From Betaproteobacteria bacterium (lineage in GTDB: Bacteria; Pseudomonadota; Gammaproteobacteria; Burkholderiales; SG8-41), in contig JANYDM010000137.1 in NCBI GenBank assembly GCA_025363575.1, positions 1 to 42,731 of the forward strand: DNA of 42,731 bases. The letters run 5' to 3'. Shown here one piece after another: positions 42,257 through 42,731 of this stretch. A model generated the notes under the pieces. That model was not told the origin of the DNA, did not search any database, and saw only the letters and a program-made list of their open reading frames with translations. Made by a program: the position numbers and the translations under genes. Within the stretch, counting starts at the first letter, position 1. Each line of letters opens with the position of its first letter.

Positions 42257-42731
42257 GTGAAAAAGGAAAAACTCCCACTGGCAGGCATACGCGTCGTCGA
42301 ATTCGTGCACGTGATCATGGGCCCGAGCTGCGGTCTAGTACTGGCTGATCTTGGCGCAGAAGTCATCAAAGTCGAGCCGCTCGACGGCGACCATACGCGC
42401 AAGCTCACGGCGTCGGGCGCCGGGTTCTTCCCGACTTTCAATCGCAACAAGAAAAGCATCGCGGTCGATCTGAAGTCGCAAGAAGGGCAGGAGATCGTTC
42501 TAAAGCTCGTCAGGAGCGCCGATGTGCTGACGGAGAATTTTCGTCCCGGCTCAATGGACAAGCTCGGTTTGGGTCATGAAGCGTTAAAAAAATTGGCTCT
42601 TCAGGAAATCGAGTGGGTAAAAAGAGCATTAAAAACGCCTGAAAGCCTTATGAACACTGGCTTGCAGGGGTTTCGTAAGGGCTTTGAAATGGGCATCATG
42701 TGTGGATGGCCAATTCAACGAAGCGACAGCG
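42257..42731 (+). CDS. CaiB/BaiF CoA-transferase, partial, with anomalous end
   Basis: The frame starts at a GTG with GGAG eight bases upstream (a TTG at 42239 is the other option) and runs off the window. Residues 8 to about 112 match family III CoA-transferases: LAGIRVVEFVHVIMGPSCGLVLADLGAEVIKVEP broken into the usual strands, DHTRKL, FFPTFNRNKKSIAVDLKSQEG, and ENFRPGSMDKLGLGHEALKKL. After ALKKL the family continues NPRLIYCS-like, but here the text becomes ALQEIEWVKRALKTPE and looks unrelated and less GC-rich. The break at about 42595 may be an assembly join, an insertion or a recombination point. These enzymes move CoA between carboxylic acids. Confidence 0.75.
   Translation, partial: MKKEKLPLAGIRVVEFVHVIMGPSCGLVLADLGAEVIKVEPLDGDHTRKLTASGAGFFPTFNRNKKSIAVDLKSQEGQEIVLKLVRSADVLTENFRPGSMDKLGLGHEALKKLALQEIEWVKRALKTPESLMNTGLQGFRKGFEMGIMCGWPIQRSDS

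Overview
The window looks like a chromosomal contig from a GC-rich betaproteobacterium, probably Burkholderiales-like. The evidence is the gene set: four Bug/TctC-type tripartite tricarboxylate transporter (TTT) receptors, an EnvZ/OmpR pair, a cysE-iscR arrangement, an E. coli-like YbiT, and SuhB, TrmJ, Mfd, IspD and IspF. Taxonomy is inferred from gene content only. I saw no tRNA, rRNA, CRISPR array, transposase or phage gene. Both ends look like contig ends: base 1 lies in a run of eight G, and the last ~135 bases depart from the CoA-transferase gene they continue.

Left part (1-5900). A 3' gene remnant and an empty stretch are followed by Fe-superoxide dismutase, a YbiT-type ABC-F ATPase and suhB, all on the minus strand. 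trmJ and cysE run on the plus strand. cysE has a clear sigma70-type promoter.

Iron-sulfur block (5886-13898). iscR, a NifS/IscS-type desulfurase, iscA, sufB, sufC, sufD, sufS, sufU and an Nfu protein lie in one direction, with several ATGA or one-base overlaps. A sigma70-type promoter overlapping the cysE stop codon carries two tandem sites that fit the type 1 IscR operator at 23/25 and 22/25 positions. The operon therefore joins ISC-type regulator, desulfurase and A-type carrier to a SUF scaffold with SufS/SufU. Within the window it has no hscA, hscB, fdx or sufE.

Middle (13946-27972). It holds a TTT receptor, a minus-strand mfd/HAD/serB set, a cupin gene, and a minus-strand cluster with a Memo-AMMECR1 fusion, the AmrS radical SAM enzyme and two TTT receptors. 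These are followed by ispD-ispF, thpR, a small secreted protein and a cyclic-nucleotide-binding-domain (CNB) protein.

Right part (27992-42731). It holds envZ/ompR and, divergent from them, two small secreted proteins; one is a 12-cysteine tandem repeat protein. A probable 42-residue membrane peptide gene precedes a DUF1800/DUF1501/alpha-beta hydrolase set. Next come a lone DGQHR (DndB-like) protein, a membrane protein, a probable remnant of a TpsB transporter gene, two CNB proteins without DNA-binding domains, and a minus-strand ridA-ridA-HAD-flavin-fold operon. A further TTT receptor, a palindromic intergenic element and a broken CaiB/BaiF CoA-transferase gene close the window.

Best candidates for something not yet described are the 12-cysteine double-repeat secreted protein and its neighbours, the hybrid ISC/SUF operon with its double IscR operator, and the AMMECR1-Memo/AmrS cluster joined to TTT receptors.
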